NCBI RefSeq assembly: GCF_000172795.2
Contig: NZ_CP020952.1
Span: forward strand, 310,001-374,000
DNA: 64,000 nucleotides
Reading direction: 5' to 3'
DNA from: Rhizobium sp. CIAT894
Lineage (GTDB): Bacteria > Pseudomonadota > Alphaproteobacteria > Rhizobiales > Rhizobiaceae
The position numbers and the translations under genes are program-made. Each line of letters starts with the position of its first letter. Within the stretch, counting starts at the first letter, position 1. The notes below the pieces were generated by a model. That model was not told the DNA's origin and did not search any database. It was given only the letters and a program-made list of their open reading frames with translations. Shown piece by piece: positions 1-8,733 of the stretch.

Positions 1-75
1 CGGTCGGTAACGAGCGCACGCGAAACAGTGTGTCCAAGACCGCCGCACCGACACATAAAACACTGCGCGCCGGAC

Positions 76-187
76 TAGAGCATGATGCCGAAAAGTGTGA
101 GCGGTTTTCGGACGACATCATGCTCTAACTCTTTAATTTGGAACAGGATTCAGATTTTAGGCCGACCGGCCTAAAATCATCCTGTTC
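76..187. repeat. RIME-like intergenic palindromic element
   Basis: Two adjacent palindromes fill most of the gap at the left edge. In the first, TAGAGCATGATG (76-87) pairs with CATCATGCTCTA (115-126), with inner CCGAAAA/TTTTCGG arms. In the second, GAACAGGAT (141-149) pairs with ATCCTGTTC (179-187), and inside it an 11-bp arm at 154-164 mirrors 167-177 around a 2-base centre. This two-palindrome layout and the AGAGCATGATG motif match the Rhizobium intergenic mosaic element (RIME) family as I remember it. It lies just past the end of the leftward sugar-importer operon and could act as its terminator. I see nothing else in 1-242. Confidence 0.7.
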
Positions 188-242
188 TGGCAGGCGGGTC
201 AAAGGCAGAAGAAGTCGTCACGGCCGTCGTCTCATCGGCGGC

Positions 243-1058
243 TCACTTGACGGCGCCGGCCGTCAGGCCCGCCACGATCTGCCGCTGCGCAAACACCGTC
301 AAGATCAGCACCGGTAAGGTGACGATCAACGCTGCTGCCGCGAGCGGCCCCCAGCTGACCTGTTCGAACGACAGCATGTTGTAGACCGCAACCGGAAGTG
401 TGCGCGTCTCGCGGCTGGCGAGCACGATGCCGAAGACGAAGTTGTTCCAGGAAAAGATCACCGAAAGGATGAAGGCGACGACGATGCCGGGCTTGGCGAT
501 CGGCAAGGCGACCATGCGGAAGACCTGCCAGGGTGTGGCGCCGTCGATGCTTGCAGCCTCTTCCAGCTCCATCGGCGTCGTCTCGAAATAGCCGATCATG
601 ATCCAGACAACGATCGGTACCGTGACGACGAGATGGATGATGATCTGCGGCAGCAGCGTACCGAGCAGGTTCAGCCATTGGAACAGCAGGAAGAGCGGGA
701 TCAGGAAGGAGAGGCCCGGCGTCATGCGCGCGATCATGATGACCATTGCCGACTTCTCCGCCTTCAGGCGCGCGATTCCATATCCGGCCGGAACGCCGAT
801 CAAGAGCGCCAGAAGCGTTGCCGCACCCGTCACCAGCACCGAATTCCAGAGATAGAGGAAGAAGTTGTTCTCCTCGAAAACCTTCACATAGTTCGACCAG
901 GCAAAACGTTCCGGAATGAAGATCGGCGGATAGGCGCCGTTGTCGATCTCATATTTCAGCGACAGCGAGATCATCCAGAGGAAGAACAGGACGACCGGCG
1001 AGATCATCACCACTGCAACGAACAGCAGCCCGATGCGATCGAGCGTCTTGCGCTTCAT
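243..1058 (-). CDS. CUT1-family sugar ABC transporter permease (MalG-like)
   Basis: Inner-membrane permease of a binding-protein-dependent carbohydrate importer, 271 residues, normal for MalG/UgpE-type subunits. About six hydrophobic helices are visible, the first at residues 10-30. The cytoplasmic EAA loop reads EEAASIDGATPWQVFRMVALP at about 166-186, the contact site for the ATPase. Its start overlaps the stop of the upstream permease by one base (TGATG), so the two are translationally coupled. It is the last gene of the operon; no ATPase gene follows, only the RIME-like repeat. Substrate cannot be read from the sequence; the aldolase-like gene in the operon hints at a sugar or sugar acid. 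Confidence 0.93.
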   Translation of the reverse strand: MKRKTLDRIGLLFVAVVMISPVVLFFLWMISLSLKYEIDNGAYPPIFIPERFAWSNYVKVFEENNFFLYLWNSVLVTGAATLLALLIGVPAGYGIARLKAEKSAMVIMIARMTPGLSFLIPLFLLFQWLNLLGTLLPQIIIHLVVTVPIVVWIMIGYFETTPMELEEAASIDGATPWQVFRMVALPIAKPGIVVAFILSVIFSWNNFVFGIVLASRETRTLPVAVYNMLSFEQVSWGPLAAAALIVTLPVLILTVFAQRQIVAGLTAGAVK

Positions 1059-1996
1059 CAGCGTGCCTCCCCGTCGGACCAGTTCACGCGCTGCCGGATC
1101 ATCATCAGGACGAAGGAGAGCAGCACGATGAGGATGAAGAAGACGACCGCCATGGCCGAGCCGTAGCCGATGTCGTAATAGGCGAAGGCGGTGTTGTAGA
1201 GATAGATGTTGATCGTTTCCGACGCCGTGCCCGGGCCGCCCTGGGTCATGGCATAGATGATGTCGAAGCTCTTCACCGCATCGATGCTGCGGATAATCAC
1301 CGCGATCATCAGGAACGGCGCGATCATCGGCAGCGTGAGATAGCGGAATTTCTGCCAGACATTGGCACCGTCGATCTCGGCACTCTCATAAGGCTCGCGC
1401 GGAACCGCCGCGAGGCCCCCGAGCACGATCAGCATGACGAGCGGCGTCCATTGCCAGCTCTCGACTAGAACCAACGAGGGAATGACGCTCCTCTGATTGT
1501 AGATCCATTCCTGCGGGCCGATGCCGGCGAAGGAGAGGAGATAGTTGAGCACGCCGAGCTGCGGGTGGTACATCATCGTCCAGACAAGCGCGATGGCGAC
1601 CGGCGTAGCCATCATCGGCATCACGAATATGCCTCGTATGAGGCCGCGCAGCGGAAACTGGGCATCGAAGATCAGCGCCGCGAGCGTCCCCAGAAAGAGG
1701 GGAGCCACCACGGAGAGCGTCGTATAGAGCACGGTGTGCCACAGCGACTCCCAGAAGCGCATGTCGGTGGCGAGTCTGATATAATTGTCGAGCCCCGCAA
1801 AAACCTGAGACTGACCGAGCGTCCAGCTGTTGACGCTCATCCACACCGTAAACACCCATGGAAAGACGATGACGGCCGATATGACGATGAGCGCCGGGAT
1901 GACGAAGGGCCAGTAGTTGGGAGCAAACCTGTCCGGTTTGCTCCTTCCCTTCGGCGCCTTGGCCACTGCGGCCGTTTCGATGCTTGCCGAGGCCAT
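1058..1996 (-). CDS. CUT1-family sugar ABC transporter permease (MalF/UgpA-like)
   Basis: Partner permease of the downstream MalG-like gene, 312 residues. A cytoplasmic N-terminal tail of about 30 residues precedes the first membrane helix (about 31-55). The EAA motif is YESAEIDGANVWQKFRYLTL in the C-terminal third, typical of MalF/UgpA-type subunits. ATG at 1996 shares a base with the TAA stop of the binding-protein gene (TAATG), indicating coupled translation. Together the two permeases form the channel through which the periplasmic binding protein delivers its ligand. Confidence 0.93.
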   Translation of the reverse strand: MASASIETAAVAKAPKGRSKPDRFAPNYWPFVIPALIVISAVIVFPWVFTVWMSVNSWTLGQSQVFAGLDNYIRLATDMRFWESLWHTVLYTTLSVVAPLFLGTLAALIFDAQFPLRGLIRGIFVMPMMATPVAIALVWTMMYHPQLGVLNYLLSFAGIGPQEWIYNQRSVIPSLVLVESWQWTPLVMLIVLGGLAAVPREPYESAEIDGANVWQKFRYLTLPMIAPFLMIAVIIRSIDAVKSFDIIYAMTQGGPGTASETINIYLYNTAFAYYDIGYGSAMAVVFFILIVLLSFVLMMIRQRVNWSDGEAR

Positions 1997-3324
1997 TATC
2001 CCTCGCTTTTCGCCAGGACGGGTTCGAACTGCGCCGTCGCCGCCTTCAACTCGGTTTCGGGATCGGCGCCGCCGATCATATTGGTGAGGCCGACGCCATA
2101 GATATCACGGAACTCGGTGACCGGAATGATGACCGGCAGTGCAAGCTGCGAGATCTTGCCGGAGCCGACGACGGCATCCAGCCATGCGCCCGGCATCTTG
2201 ACGCCTTCGCGGACCTTTGCATCCTCCAGCACGGACTGGCGGAAGGGAACGCCGGCGCCGGCCTGCAGCAGGCGTGCGCCCATTTCATGCGAAATCGCCC
2301 ATTGGCAGAACAGATAGGCGGCTTCCTTCTTCTGGCTCGCCGCGACGACGCCAAGCCCATCGCCGAAGGTGCCTGCGGCCTGTGCCTTCGGGCCCTTCGG
2401 CATGATGCCGTAACCGACCTGGCCGACGACCCGCGACTTTTCCGGGTTTTCGATCGGCGGCGCAAAACCGACGCCGTCAAGCCACATGCCGATCTTGCCC
2501 TGGAGGAAGGCCGACTGCGCCTCGGCCCAGTTGAAGCCGGAGACACCGGGAGGGGCGGTCTTGGTCATCAGCTTCTGGTAAAGCTTGGCTGCATCGACCG
2601 CTTCCGGCGATGTCGTGCGCAGCTTGCCGTCGGGGCCGAGCGGGCTCGAGCCGTAGCCGAGCAGCAGCGACGTCCAAACCGGCGTATTGGCGTTCTTCAG
2701 GCCGCGGGCGACGAAGCCATAGGTGTTGGTCGAAGGATCGGTCAGCGCTTCGGCTGCACTTGCCAGTTCGTCGAAGCTCGTGGGATAGGCAAGTCCCTTC
2801 TTCTCGAACAGCGCCTTGTTCCAGTAGATGATCCAGTAATCGACCGAAAAGCGAAGAGAGCGCAGAACGCCGCCGGCGTCCTTGGCGAAGGCAAGACCGG
2901 CTTCAGCGAAATCGCCCTCTGTCAGGGACGGGTCGGTCAGCGAGGGATCCTTGAGGAAGCCGCTGATATCGGCAAGCCAGCCACCCTTTTCGAACTGCCG
3001 CTTCTGGACGTGATAGCTCATGTGCACGACGTCGAAGCTCGGCTTGCCGGAGCTGAGCTCGATCGTCGTCTTCTGGCGCTGCTGCTGTTCGGGCGTCGCC
3101 TCAGCATTGACCTTGATGCCGGTCAGCGTCTCGAATTCAGGCAGGTACTTCAGAAGGATTTCACTGCGCGGGCTCTTGACCAGGTTGACTTCGAGCGTCG
3201 TGCCGGTGAAGCGCTTCCAGTCGACGGCAGCAAATGCCGAGCGCATGCCGAGCATGCTGCCGGCCCCAAGCGCGGCCGTGCCCGCCAGAAAGCCTCGGCG
3301 CGTCGGGTTCAAAAATGATGGCAT
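1996..3324 (-). CDS. Sugar ABC transporter substrate-binding protein (family 1)
   Basis: Periplasmic receptor of the CUT1 importer, 442 residues, typical for this family. It begins with a twin-arginine-type leader: TRRGFLAGTAALGAGSMLG followed by an AFA-type cleavage site near residue 33, so export may be through Tat. The body has the extracellular solute-binding family 1 pattern, for example the hinge-region segment WIIYWNKALFEKKGL. A strong ribosome site (AGGAGGAGG) lies just before ATG 3324. It sits between the GntR regulator and the permeases, the normal CUT1 order. The ligand is unknown. Confidence 0.92.
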   Translation of the reverse strand: MPSFLNPTRRGFLAGTAALGAGSMLGMRSAFAAVDWKRFTGTTLEVNLVKSPRSEILLKYLPEFETLTGIKVNAEATPEQQQRQKTTIELSSGKPSFDVVHMSYHVQKRQFEKGGWLADISGFLKDPSLTDPSLTEGDFAEAGLAFAKDAGGVLRSLRFSVDYWIIYWNKALFEKKGLAYPTSFDELASAAEALTDPSTNTYGFVARGLKNANTPVWTSLLLGYGSSPLGPDGKLRTTSPEAVDAAKLYQKLMTKTAPPGVSGFNWAEAQSAFLQGKIGMWLDGVGFAPPIENPEKSRVVGQVGYGIMPKGPKAQAAGTFGDGLGVVAASQKKEAAYLFCQWAISHEMGARLLQAGAGVPFRQSVLEDAKVREGVKMPGAWLDAVVGSGKISQLALPVIIPVTEFRDIYGVGLTNMIGGADPETELKAATAQFEPVLAKSEG

Positions 3325-3378
3325 GTGATCCTCCTCCTTTTGCCGGCGATCTCCTCACCTCCGGCTGATTATTCCCGA

Positions 3379-4056
3379 TTATATCCTCAGCGCACGATCC
3401 CTTGCACCGTTGATGTGTGCGACAAGGCTGTTGACGGCGTCCTCCGCCGATCGTCGCTCGATCGCCTCGAGCACCTTCAGATGCTCGCCCATGACAGGCC
3501 CGACGTGACCGTCGATCCGAAACCGATCCTGGCTGATCAGGCGCATCTTGATCGAGTTCACGCGGTAGGCGTTCGAGATGATAGTGTTGCCAAGCGCATC
3601 GATAAAGGCATCGTGCATGCCCCAATCGACGGCCTGCGCGCGCAGTTCCAACTCATGCGAGCCGTCGCCGCTGCGGATGGCGTCGGCGATATCGCGATGC
3701 TGCTTCAAGAGCTTGGCGATCGTCTCGTCCGACGCGGACCGAGTGAAGAGCGCCACGGCCTCCTTCTCCAGGAAGACACGCAGCTGGAATGCCTCACGAA
3801 TAAGGTTGAGATCGATGTGAGCGATCTGCAAACCCCGTTGCGGCACGGTCTTGATCAGCCCTTCGGCTTCCAGCCTTGGGATGAGTTCGCGGATGGCGCC
3901 GAGCGTCAGTCCGGTCAGCTCCACGAGACGGCGCTGGGAAACGAACTGGCCGGGACGCACGTCACGCGCAAGAAGATGGCGCGTGAAGCTCGCATACGCC
4001 TTTTCCCGCAGCGTCGGCTGCTCGTCCGTTTCGTCCATCGCCTCTTCCCGAAACAT
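3379..4056 (-). CDS. GntR-family transcriptional regulator (FCD-type)
   Basis: DNA-binding regulator of 225 residues. The N-terminal winged helix-turn-helix covers about residues 10-75 (LVELTGLTLGAIRELIPRLEAEGLI, recognition helix near 45-60) and is followed by an all-helical FCD effector domain (about 85-215). It starts 6 bases after the aldolase gene and is followed by the importer genes, so it probably controls this operon in response to the imported compound or an intermediate. A second in-frame ATG at 4038 has a better-placed GAGG and may be the true start. The effector is not predictable. Confidence 0.88.
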   Translation of the reverse strand: MFREEAMDETDEQPTLREKAYASFTRHLLARDVRPGQFVSQRRLVELTGLTLGAIRELIPRLEAEGLIKTVPQRGLQIAHIDLNLIREAFQLRVFLEKEAVALFTRSASDETIAKLLKQHRDIADAIRSGDGSHELELRAQAVDWGMHDAFIDALGNTIISNAYRVNSIKMRLISQDRFRIDGHVGPVMGEHLKVLEAIERRSAEDAVNSLVAHINGARDRALRI

Positions 4057-4062
4057 GCCTGA

Positions 4063-4947
4063 CTATGCCGCTTTCGACTGGAAAAGACGATCGAAAGCAA
4101 GAGCGAGTTGCGCCTGCCCCTCGGCGGATATTGAAGCGAGCGGCGGACGAGCGGCAAGCCAGATTTCCTCCGACGTCACGTGCGCCACCATGGCCTTCAC
4201 GGCCGGGACAACAGGGTATTTCAACAGTTCGGCCACGAAACCCTCGATGCGGGGGTCGTCCTTGCCTTCTTCGGCCATCAGCCTGACGTCGCGGGGGACA
4301 ATATTCGCCATGCCGGAGATCGCCCCCTGGCCGCCGAGCTGCACGCCCCTGGCGAGATGCCGTTCATCGCCCACCAGGATGATGAGATCGCCATGCGCCT
4401 TGAGCAGGCTTTCGGTATACGGCCAGTCGCCGGAAGAATCCTTGACGCCCGTCACGATATTGGGAAAGGCGGTCCGCAGCCGTCCGATCAGCGACACGGT
4501 CAGCGGAACCATGGTGAGCGACGGAAGATTGTAGACGATGATGTCCCGCGCCTTGTCTCCCAGCACGGCGAAGACGGCCGCAAACCATTGGAAGACACCG
4601 TCGTCGCTGACGTTCTTGAAATAGGACGGCGGGGCAAGAAGGATATTACGAACGCCGTGGGAAAGAGCATGATCGGCCTGCATCGCCGCGTCCTCGGCGG
4701 CATCGACCAGCACGCCGACGATGATGTGTTTTGCTGCGATTCCGGCATCGAGGAAGGCCGCGAAGACGCGCTCACGTTCCCGGTTTCCGATGGAGGAGCC
4801 TTCCCCCGTCGTTCCGAACAGGCTTACGCTCGAGCATCCGGCAGCGAGGCATCGCCTTGCCTGCGCGATCATAACATCGATCGCAATATCGCCATTGCTG
4901 TCGAACGGCGTGGCGAGAGCGACTGACAGCCCGAATTTCTGGGTCAA
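4063..4947 (-). CDS. Dihydrodipicolinate synthase/N-acetylneuraminate lyase family protein
   Basis: Class I aldolase or dehydratase of the DapA/NanA superfamily, 294 residues, full length. The carboxylate-binding GTTGE motif is at 45-49, the catalytic Tyr at about 139 (IIVYNLPS) and the Schiff-base Lys at about 169 (TGVKDSSGDW). It is the first gene of an operon with a GntR regulator and a CUT1 importer, so it more likely splits or dehydrates a 2-keto-3-deoxy sugar acid than makes lysine. The start is TTG 4947, preceded by GGGAGGAAG; there is no suitable ATG nearby. The exact substrate is unknown. Confidence 0.85.
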   Translation of the reverse strand: MTQKFGLSVALATPFDSNGDIAIDVMIAQARRCLAAGCSSVSLFGTTGEGSSIGNRERERVFAAFLDAGIAAKHIIVGVLVDAAEDAAMQADHALSHGVRNILLAPPSYFKNVSDDGVFQWFAAVFAVLGDKARDIIVYNLPSLTMVPLTVSLIGRLRTAFPNIVTGVKDSSGDWPYTESLLKAHGDLIILVGDERHLARGVQLGGQGAISGMANIVPRDVRLMAEEGKDDPRIEGFVAELLKYPVVPAVKAMVAHVTSEEIWLAARPPLASISAEGQAQLALAFDRLFQSKAA

Positions 4948-4977
4948 ATATGCTTCCTCCCGATTGTTGGGATTAGA

Positions 4978-5032
4978 TGTAGCAGCCTGACATGTTAGCT
5001 GTAAAGAGGTGATTGCATGCTATCCTGCTACA
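4978..5032. promoter_or_regulatory. Inverted repeat in the promoter gap of the aldolase/importer operon
   Basis: TGTAGCAG (4978-4985) and its exact reverse complement CTGCTACA (5025-5032) flank 39 bases in the 112-bp gap between the end of repC and the start of the leftward aldolase operon. Possible uses are an operator for the GntR regulator of that operon, or a hairpin ending repABC transcription. The spacing is long for a GntR operator. No T-run follows on the repC strand. Confidence 0.3.
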
Positions 5033-5059
5033 CGATCGCCCGCTGCCATTTCCTTGCAA

Positions 5060-6364
5060 TCAGCCCGCATGTTTTGCCGTGCCGCCATTGGCCCGCACGA
5101 GCGCCATCAGCATCGGGCCGATCGCAAATTCGCCTCGCTCGGTCCTTCGCGTGAGATCCCGGAGATAGCCGCCTGGCGAATTGATATGCCCGCCCCTTTC
5201 CAGGATGCAGGCGATCACCGTCGCGGCGTTTTCCGGTCCCATGCCGGCGCAGGCTTCTTCATAGGCCGAGGGGCTGACGCCGAGCATCGAGCGGACGACG
5301 ACCGCCGCCGACATCAGGTCGCGCCAATTGCCGATCGTTCCGCCCGGCCCATAATCGAGAATTTGCGGGCACGCCTGAAGAACCAGACCAAGCGGGAAGG
5401 ATTTCAGCGTATGTCCCGCCGCTGGTTCGGCCACGCCGGATCTCCCGCCGCTGATTGCGCCGGCCGATGCCGGATGTTTCAATCTTTGCTCGTCCTGCGG
5501 CCCGGCGATCGGGTCATTATTGGCCGCCGGCTTCGCGCCCTGCTTCGGTTCGAAGCTTGGTTCAAGTTCAGATGTGGAGTTGGGGTTTGAATTCTGTTTG
5601 TGATGCTCAATTTGAGACTCATTGGCGTCTATTTTTTGTAATTTTATATGTCTTTCCAGCAGGTTGACGGCCTCATCGCGCAGTAGGCCCATCTCGTCGA
5701 GCAATGGCGCCAATTCCTCGGCTCCCGCCACGCGTGGAATCTTGCGGACAAGGTCTCGAAACATCAACGACATCTGCTCCCAGTCGCCGGGCACAGCTTC
5801 ATCGAGCGCTGCCGAGATCAGCTTGGAGATATCCCGCCGGCAGACAGTGAGGCGTTCCCTGGTCGCCCGGATGAGTTCCCGGTCGGCAATCACCTCGGCG
5901 GCCAGACCTTCAATCTCGACCGCACGTGCGAGCAGTGGGGCGACGCTGAAGCCGAAAGCCTCACCGATCTCCCCTGCCCTGTCGCGGCGGGCATAACGCT
6001 TTCCGTTCGGGCTGTCCTTGCGCAGGATCAGGCCGGCCTCGACCAGCACAGCCAGATGCCGCCGCAGTGTCGCCGGCGTCATGCCGCGGGCGCGAAGCGA
6101 AAGCTGCGCATTCGAGGGAAAGACGATCAGGCCCTTCTCTTCGGAAATCTCGTCATCGGGATAGAAGGTCAAAAGCGCATCGAGCACCGTCAGCGCCCGA
6201 TCGGTCACGCCGAGCGCCGGCCGAGCTTCGCAGATCGCCCTGAACAGCTTCCACTTGCTGCGTCTCATCCCCGGCTCGATGGTCTCGGCCAGTTGCTGGT
6301 TTGCCAGCATGCCAAGCGACATCGGCCGCCGCCCAAAGGGCGTCGTCACATATCCACTCTCCAT
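5060..6364 (-). CDS. repC: Plasmid replication initiator RepC
   Basis: Initiator protein of a repABC plasmid, 434 residues, within the normal 400-440 range. It is last in the repA-repB-repC order and separated from repB by a gap carrying an antisense RNA. The N-terminal part (about 1-130) has the conserved RepC opening TPFGRRPMSLGMLANQ and a winged-helix region (ALRARGMTPATLRRHLAVLVEAGLI-like, about 95-120), followed by a charged middle and a C-terminal domain (about 330-420). In known repABC plasmids the replication origin lies within repC, so oriV is probably inside this gene. ATG 6364 has GGTGAAGG just upstream. Copy number should be limited by RepA/RepB repression and by the antisense RNA. 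Confidence 0.96.
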   Translation of the reverse strand: MESGYVTTPFGRRPMSLGMLANQQLAETIEPGMRRSKWKLFRAICEARPALGVTDRALTVLDALLTFYPDDEISEEKGLIVFPSNAQLSLRARGMTPATLRRHLAVLVEAGLILRKDSPNGKRYARRDRAGEIGEAFGFSVAPLLARAVEIEGLAAEVIADRELIRATRERLTVCRRDISKLISAALDEAVPGDWEQMSLMFRDLVRKIPRVAGAEELAPLLDEMGLLRDEAVNLLERHIKLQKIDANESQIEHHKQNSNPNSTSELEPSFEPKQGAKPAANNDPIAGPQDEQRLKHPASAGAISGGRSGVAEPAAGHTLKSFPLGLVLQACPQILDYGPGGTIGNWRDLMSAAVVVRSMLGVSPSAYEEACAGMGPENAATVIACILERGGHINSPGGYLRDLTRRTERGEFAIGPMLMALVRANGGTAKHAG

Positions 6365-6423
6365 TTGCCTTCACCTTCGTTCAGGCAAAAGAAAACAGTC
6401 CACCAATTTGGTGCCTAAGACGC

Positions 6424-6513
6424 TTGACTGGGATTCGTGGAAATGCGATTCTCGATGTGCTTAAGATCTGAGAAGGGCTTCCACGACGGCGTCGTTGGGG
6501 GCCTTTTTCTTTT
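6424..6513 (+). ncRNA. Counter-transcribed RNA (ctRNA/incA) of repABC, with promoter and terminator
   Basis: The repB-repC gap carries a rightward transcription unit opposite to the rep genes. A -35 box TTGACT (6424-6429), 17 bases, then GATTCT (6447-6452) as a weak -10 put the start near 6459. The end is a strong intrinsic terminator: left arm about 6472-6487, loop GGC (6488-6490), right arm about 6491-6507 with one bulged base, then a T-rich tract to 6513. Position, orientation and roughly 50-nt length match the small antisense RNAs that inhibit repC expression and set incompatibility in rhizobial repABC plasmids. The terminator is the firmest part; the transcription start is inferred. Confidence 0.75.
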
Positions 6514-6518
6514 GCGCG

Positions 6519-7520
6519 TTACGCTCCTCTGTCCTTTTTGAACTCCTGAAACAGGCCCTGCAGCCTTTCCTGGACGAATTGATCGAAACCGGGGGCGGTC
6601 TTGCCGTCGAAGACGAAAGTCGCACCGGACGCCGTTTTCTTGACCATCACAGGCACACCGCTGACCGCAGTTTTGGCAATTGCTGGCTTCGGCGCCGCCG
6701 TCCGCTTCGTTGCCAGCACAAGGGTGCGGTGAAACCGCTCGTCGCTCGAGATTTTGCGCGCGTCGTCCGCGGACAACTCAGCGATGATCTTCTCGATGTC
6801 GGCGTCTTCAAGACGCTCACCGAGTTCCAGCCACCGCCGGCGGCCGATATCGGGCGCCGCACCGATGGCATTGATCAGATCGAGGGGCACCTGCCGGATG
6901 ACGATCAACATTCTCGACAGCGCCGCCTTGTCGACGCCGAGTGCCGCCATGATGACATCACGGCCGAAGCTGCGTTCCTCGAGCCGCGACGCAAACAGCG
7001 CCCGTTCGATATAGGAGAGATTGGTTCGAGCGCTGTTTTCCTGCCCCTGGCTGACGACCAGCTGGCCGTCCGTGAGATCGCGGACAACCGCTCGTACCCT
7101 GATGCCGATCTCTTTCGTGGCCGCCAGACGACGATGGCCGTAGGCAACCTGATAGCGTCCCCTGGTTTCGGGGTGCGGGCGAACCAGGATCGGAACCTGC
7201 TGCCCGTGCTCGCGGATCTGCTCGACGAGCTGGGCGAGTTCGGTCGGATCGATCGCCAATCGGTCGCTGACGAAAGAGGCGTCGATCAGGCCGGTATCGA
7301 GCTCGACGATGGTCTGGCCGGCAGCGAGCTGCCGTTCCAGTTCACTCGCCCGCTCCATTTTCTCGGTAATGTTTCCCAGCGTTTTGGTGATGCCGCCGAC
7401 CGGCGCGGCGCTGCGCTCCTGCGGCACGAAACCGGCGATCGGTCGATTGTCGCGCGGTGCGACTGCTTCGGCCCTTGCCGGGCTCGGGGCGGAAATCTCG
7501 ATGAGGTTCTTACGCGCCAT
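6519..7520 (-). CDS. repB: Plasmid partition protein RepB (ParB family)
   Basis: Centromere-binding partition protein, 333 residues. The ParB/Spo0J N-terminal domain has the family motif QIREHGQQVPILVRPHPETR (about 141-160), followed by the box YQVAYGHRRLAA, a helix-turn-helix segment around 210-260 (MAALGVDKAALSRMLIVIRQ) and a C-terminal dimerisation region. It starts 4 bases after repA and must be co-transcribed with it. RepB binds parS sites and works with the RepA ATPase to segregate the plasmid; it also helps repress the operon in characterised systems. Confidence 0.96.
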   Translation of the reverse strand: MARKNLIEISAPSPARAEAVAPRDNRPIAGFVPQERSAAPVGGITKTLGNITEKMERASELERQLAAGQTIVELDTGLIDASFVSDRLAIDPTELAQLVEQIREHGQQVPILVRPHPETRGRYQVAYGHRRLAATKEIGIRVRAVVRDLTDGQLVVSQGQENSARTNLSYIERALFASRLEERSFGRDVIMAALGVDKAALSRMLIVIRQVPLDLINAIGAAPDIGRRRWLELGERLEDADIEKIIAELSADDARKISSDERFHRTLVLATKRTAAPKPAIAKTAVSGVPVMVKKTASGATFVFDGKTAPGFDQFVQERLQGLFQEFKKDRGA

Positions 7521-7524
7521 CTAT

Positions 7525-8718
7525 CTATTTCCTCCCCCAGGTCGAACGAATATGCGCCTCGATCTCGCCGTTCACCAAGTTGAGGGAGTCCAACGCCCGG
7601 TCATAGGTTCCGCGGGTGAACTGCGACCGCTCGACCTCGTAGAGGGTCTGCTTGGTAACGCCGGCGTCGGCGACCGCCGTCGACTTTACCATCGCATTGT
7701 GGAGCATGCGATTGCCGAAGATCGCCCGCATGAAGCCGGTCATCTGGCTCTGCGGCCCATCGTTCGGCTCGAACCGCGTCACGAGATAACGCATCCAGTC
7801 ATAGCTGGTGCGTCCACCGGCCTTCTCCACCACCGACATCAGCTCGCTCGTCATCGTCAGAAACTGCGACATCGACATGACGTCGAGCATTTGCGGATGA
7901 ACCGTGATCAGGACCGAGGTTGCCGCGCAGAGCGCCGACATCGTCAGGAAACCCAGCTGCGGCGGGCAGTCGATGACGACGACGTCGTAAAGGCTTTCGA
8001 TCTCGGTCAGCACTTCCCCGATGCGAGCGAAGAACATCGTCTCCGCCGTACCCGACGACATCGCCTTCGGCGTCTCGTGCTCGAACTCCATCAGCTCGAG
8101 ATTTCCCGGAATGAGATGCAGATTGGGCGTGTAGGTGGCGCGCACGATATCAGCGATCGGGCGCGGATCCTCATAGCGGATCGCGCCATAGATCGTTTCA
8201 CCCTCGCCGACGTCGAATTCCGGCTGATGACCGAACAGGGCCGACAAGGAAGCTTGCGGATCGAGATCGACGGCGAGCACGCGATAGCCCCTCAGCGCCA
8301 TGAACTGCGCCAGATGGGCCGCGGTGGTGGTCTTGCCCGAGCCACCCTTGAAGTTCATGACGGAGACGATCTGGAGCTTTTCCCCCGGCCTGCGGGCCGG
8401 CACATATTTCGGCGTGCCGTTTCGCTCGTCGAGGACCCGGCGAATCCGGTCCATGTCCGTTGCGCTGTAAAGCCGCCGTCCGTTTGCCAGCGGATCGGGT
8501 CCATGGCCGTCGGCCGCCACCTGCCGGAGATAACCTTCGCCGATGCCGATAAAGGCTGCGGCCTCCGCCGGAGAAAATGTTCTGATGGTCTTTTGTGACA
8601 GCGGGGGGAAGATTTTTGCCTGATGCTGCTGAAGTTGATAGGACAACTCCTTGGCATCCGTTGCCAGAAGCGACGGGAGATGCTCTTGATCGTCCTGAAG
8701 AGCAAGACTCGGCTGCAT
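7525..8718 (-). CDS. repA: Plasmid partition ATPase RepA (ParA family)
   Basis: ParA-type ATPase of the repABC operon, 397 residues as expected. An N-terminal helical region with a DNA-binding helix-turn-helix (about 45-95) precedes the deviant Walker A motif KGGSGKTT (about 124-131). The Walker A' region (AVDLDPQASLSALFG, about 149-163) and the Walker B-like VVVIDCPPQLGFLT complete the fold. RepA drives plasmid segregation and, with RepB, represses its own operon. ATG 8718 has only a weak ribosome site, and a perfect inverted repeat starts 16 bases upstream. Confidence 0.97.
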   Translation of the reverse strand: MQPSLALQDDQEHLPSLLATDAKELSYQLQQHQAKIFPPLSQKTIRTFSPAEAAAFIGIGEGYLRQVAADGHGPDPLANGRRLYSATDMDRIRRVLDERNGTPKYVPARRPGEKLQIVSVMNFKGGSGKTTTAAHLAQFMALRGYRVLAVDLDPQASLSALFGHQPEFDVGEGETIYGAIRYEDPRPIADIVRATYTPNLHLIPGNLELMEFEHETPKAMSSGTAETMFFARIGEVLTEIESLYDVVVIDCPPQLGFLTMSALCAATSVLITVHPQMLDVMSMSQFLTMTSELMSVVEKAGGRTSYDWMRYLVTRFEPNDGPQSQMTGFMRAIFGNRMLHNAMVKSTAVADAGVTKQTLYEVERSQFTRGTYDRALDSLNLVNGEIEAHIRSTWGRK

Positions 8719-8733
8719 GATCTTTTTCCCAAA

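Noticed and set aside
1984..3318. Long open frame (444 codons) antisense to the sugar-binding protein
   Set aside because: It mirrors the real gene, is rich in Arg/Ala/Gly and has no domain; a GC-rich codon-position artefact.
4063..4947. DapA of lysine synthesis
   Set aside because: Operon context with GntR and a sugar importer and a TTG start argue for a catabolic family member.
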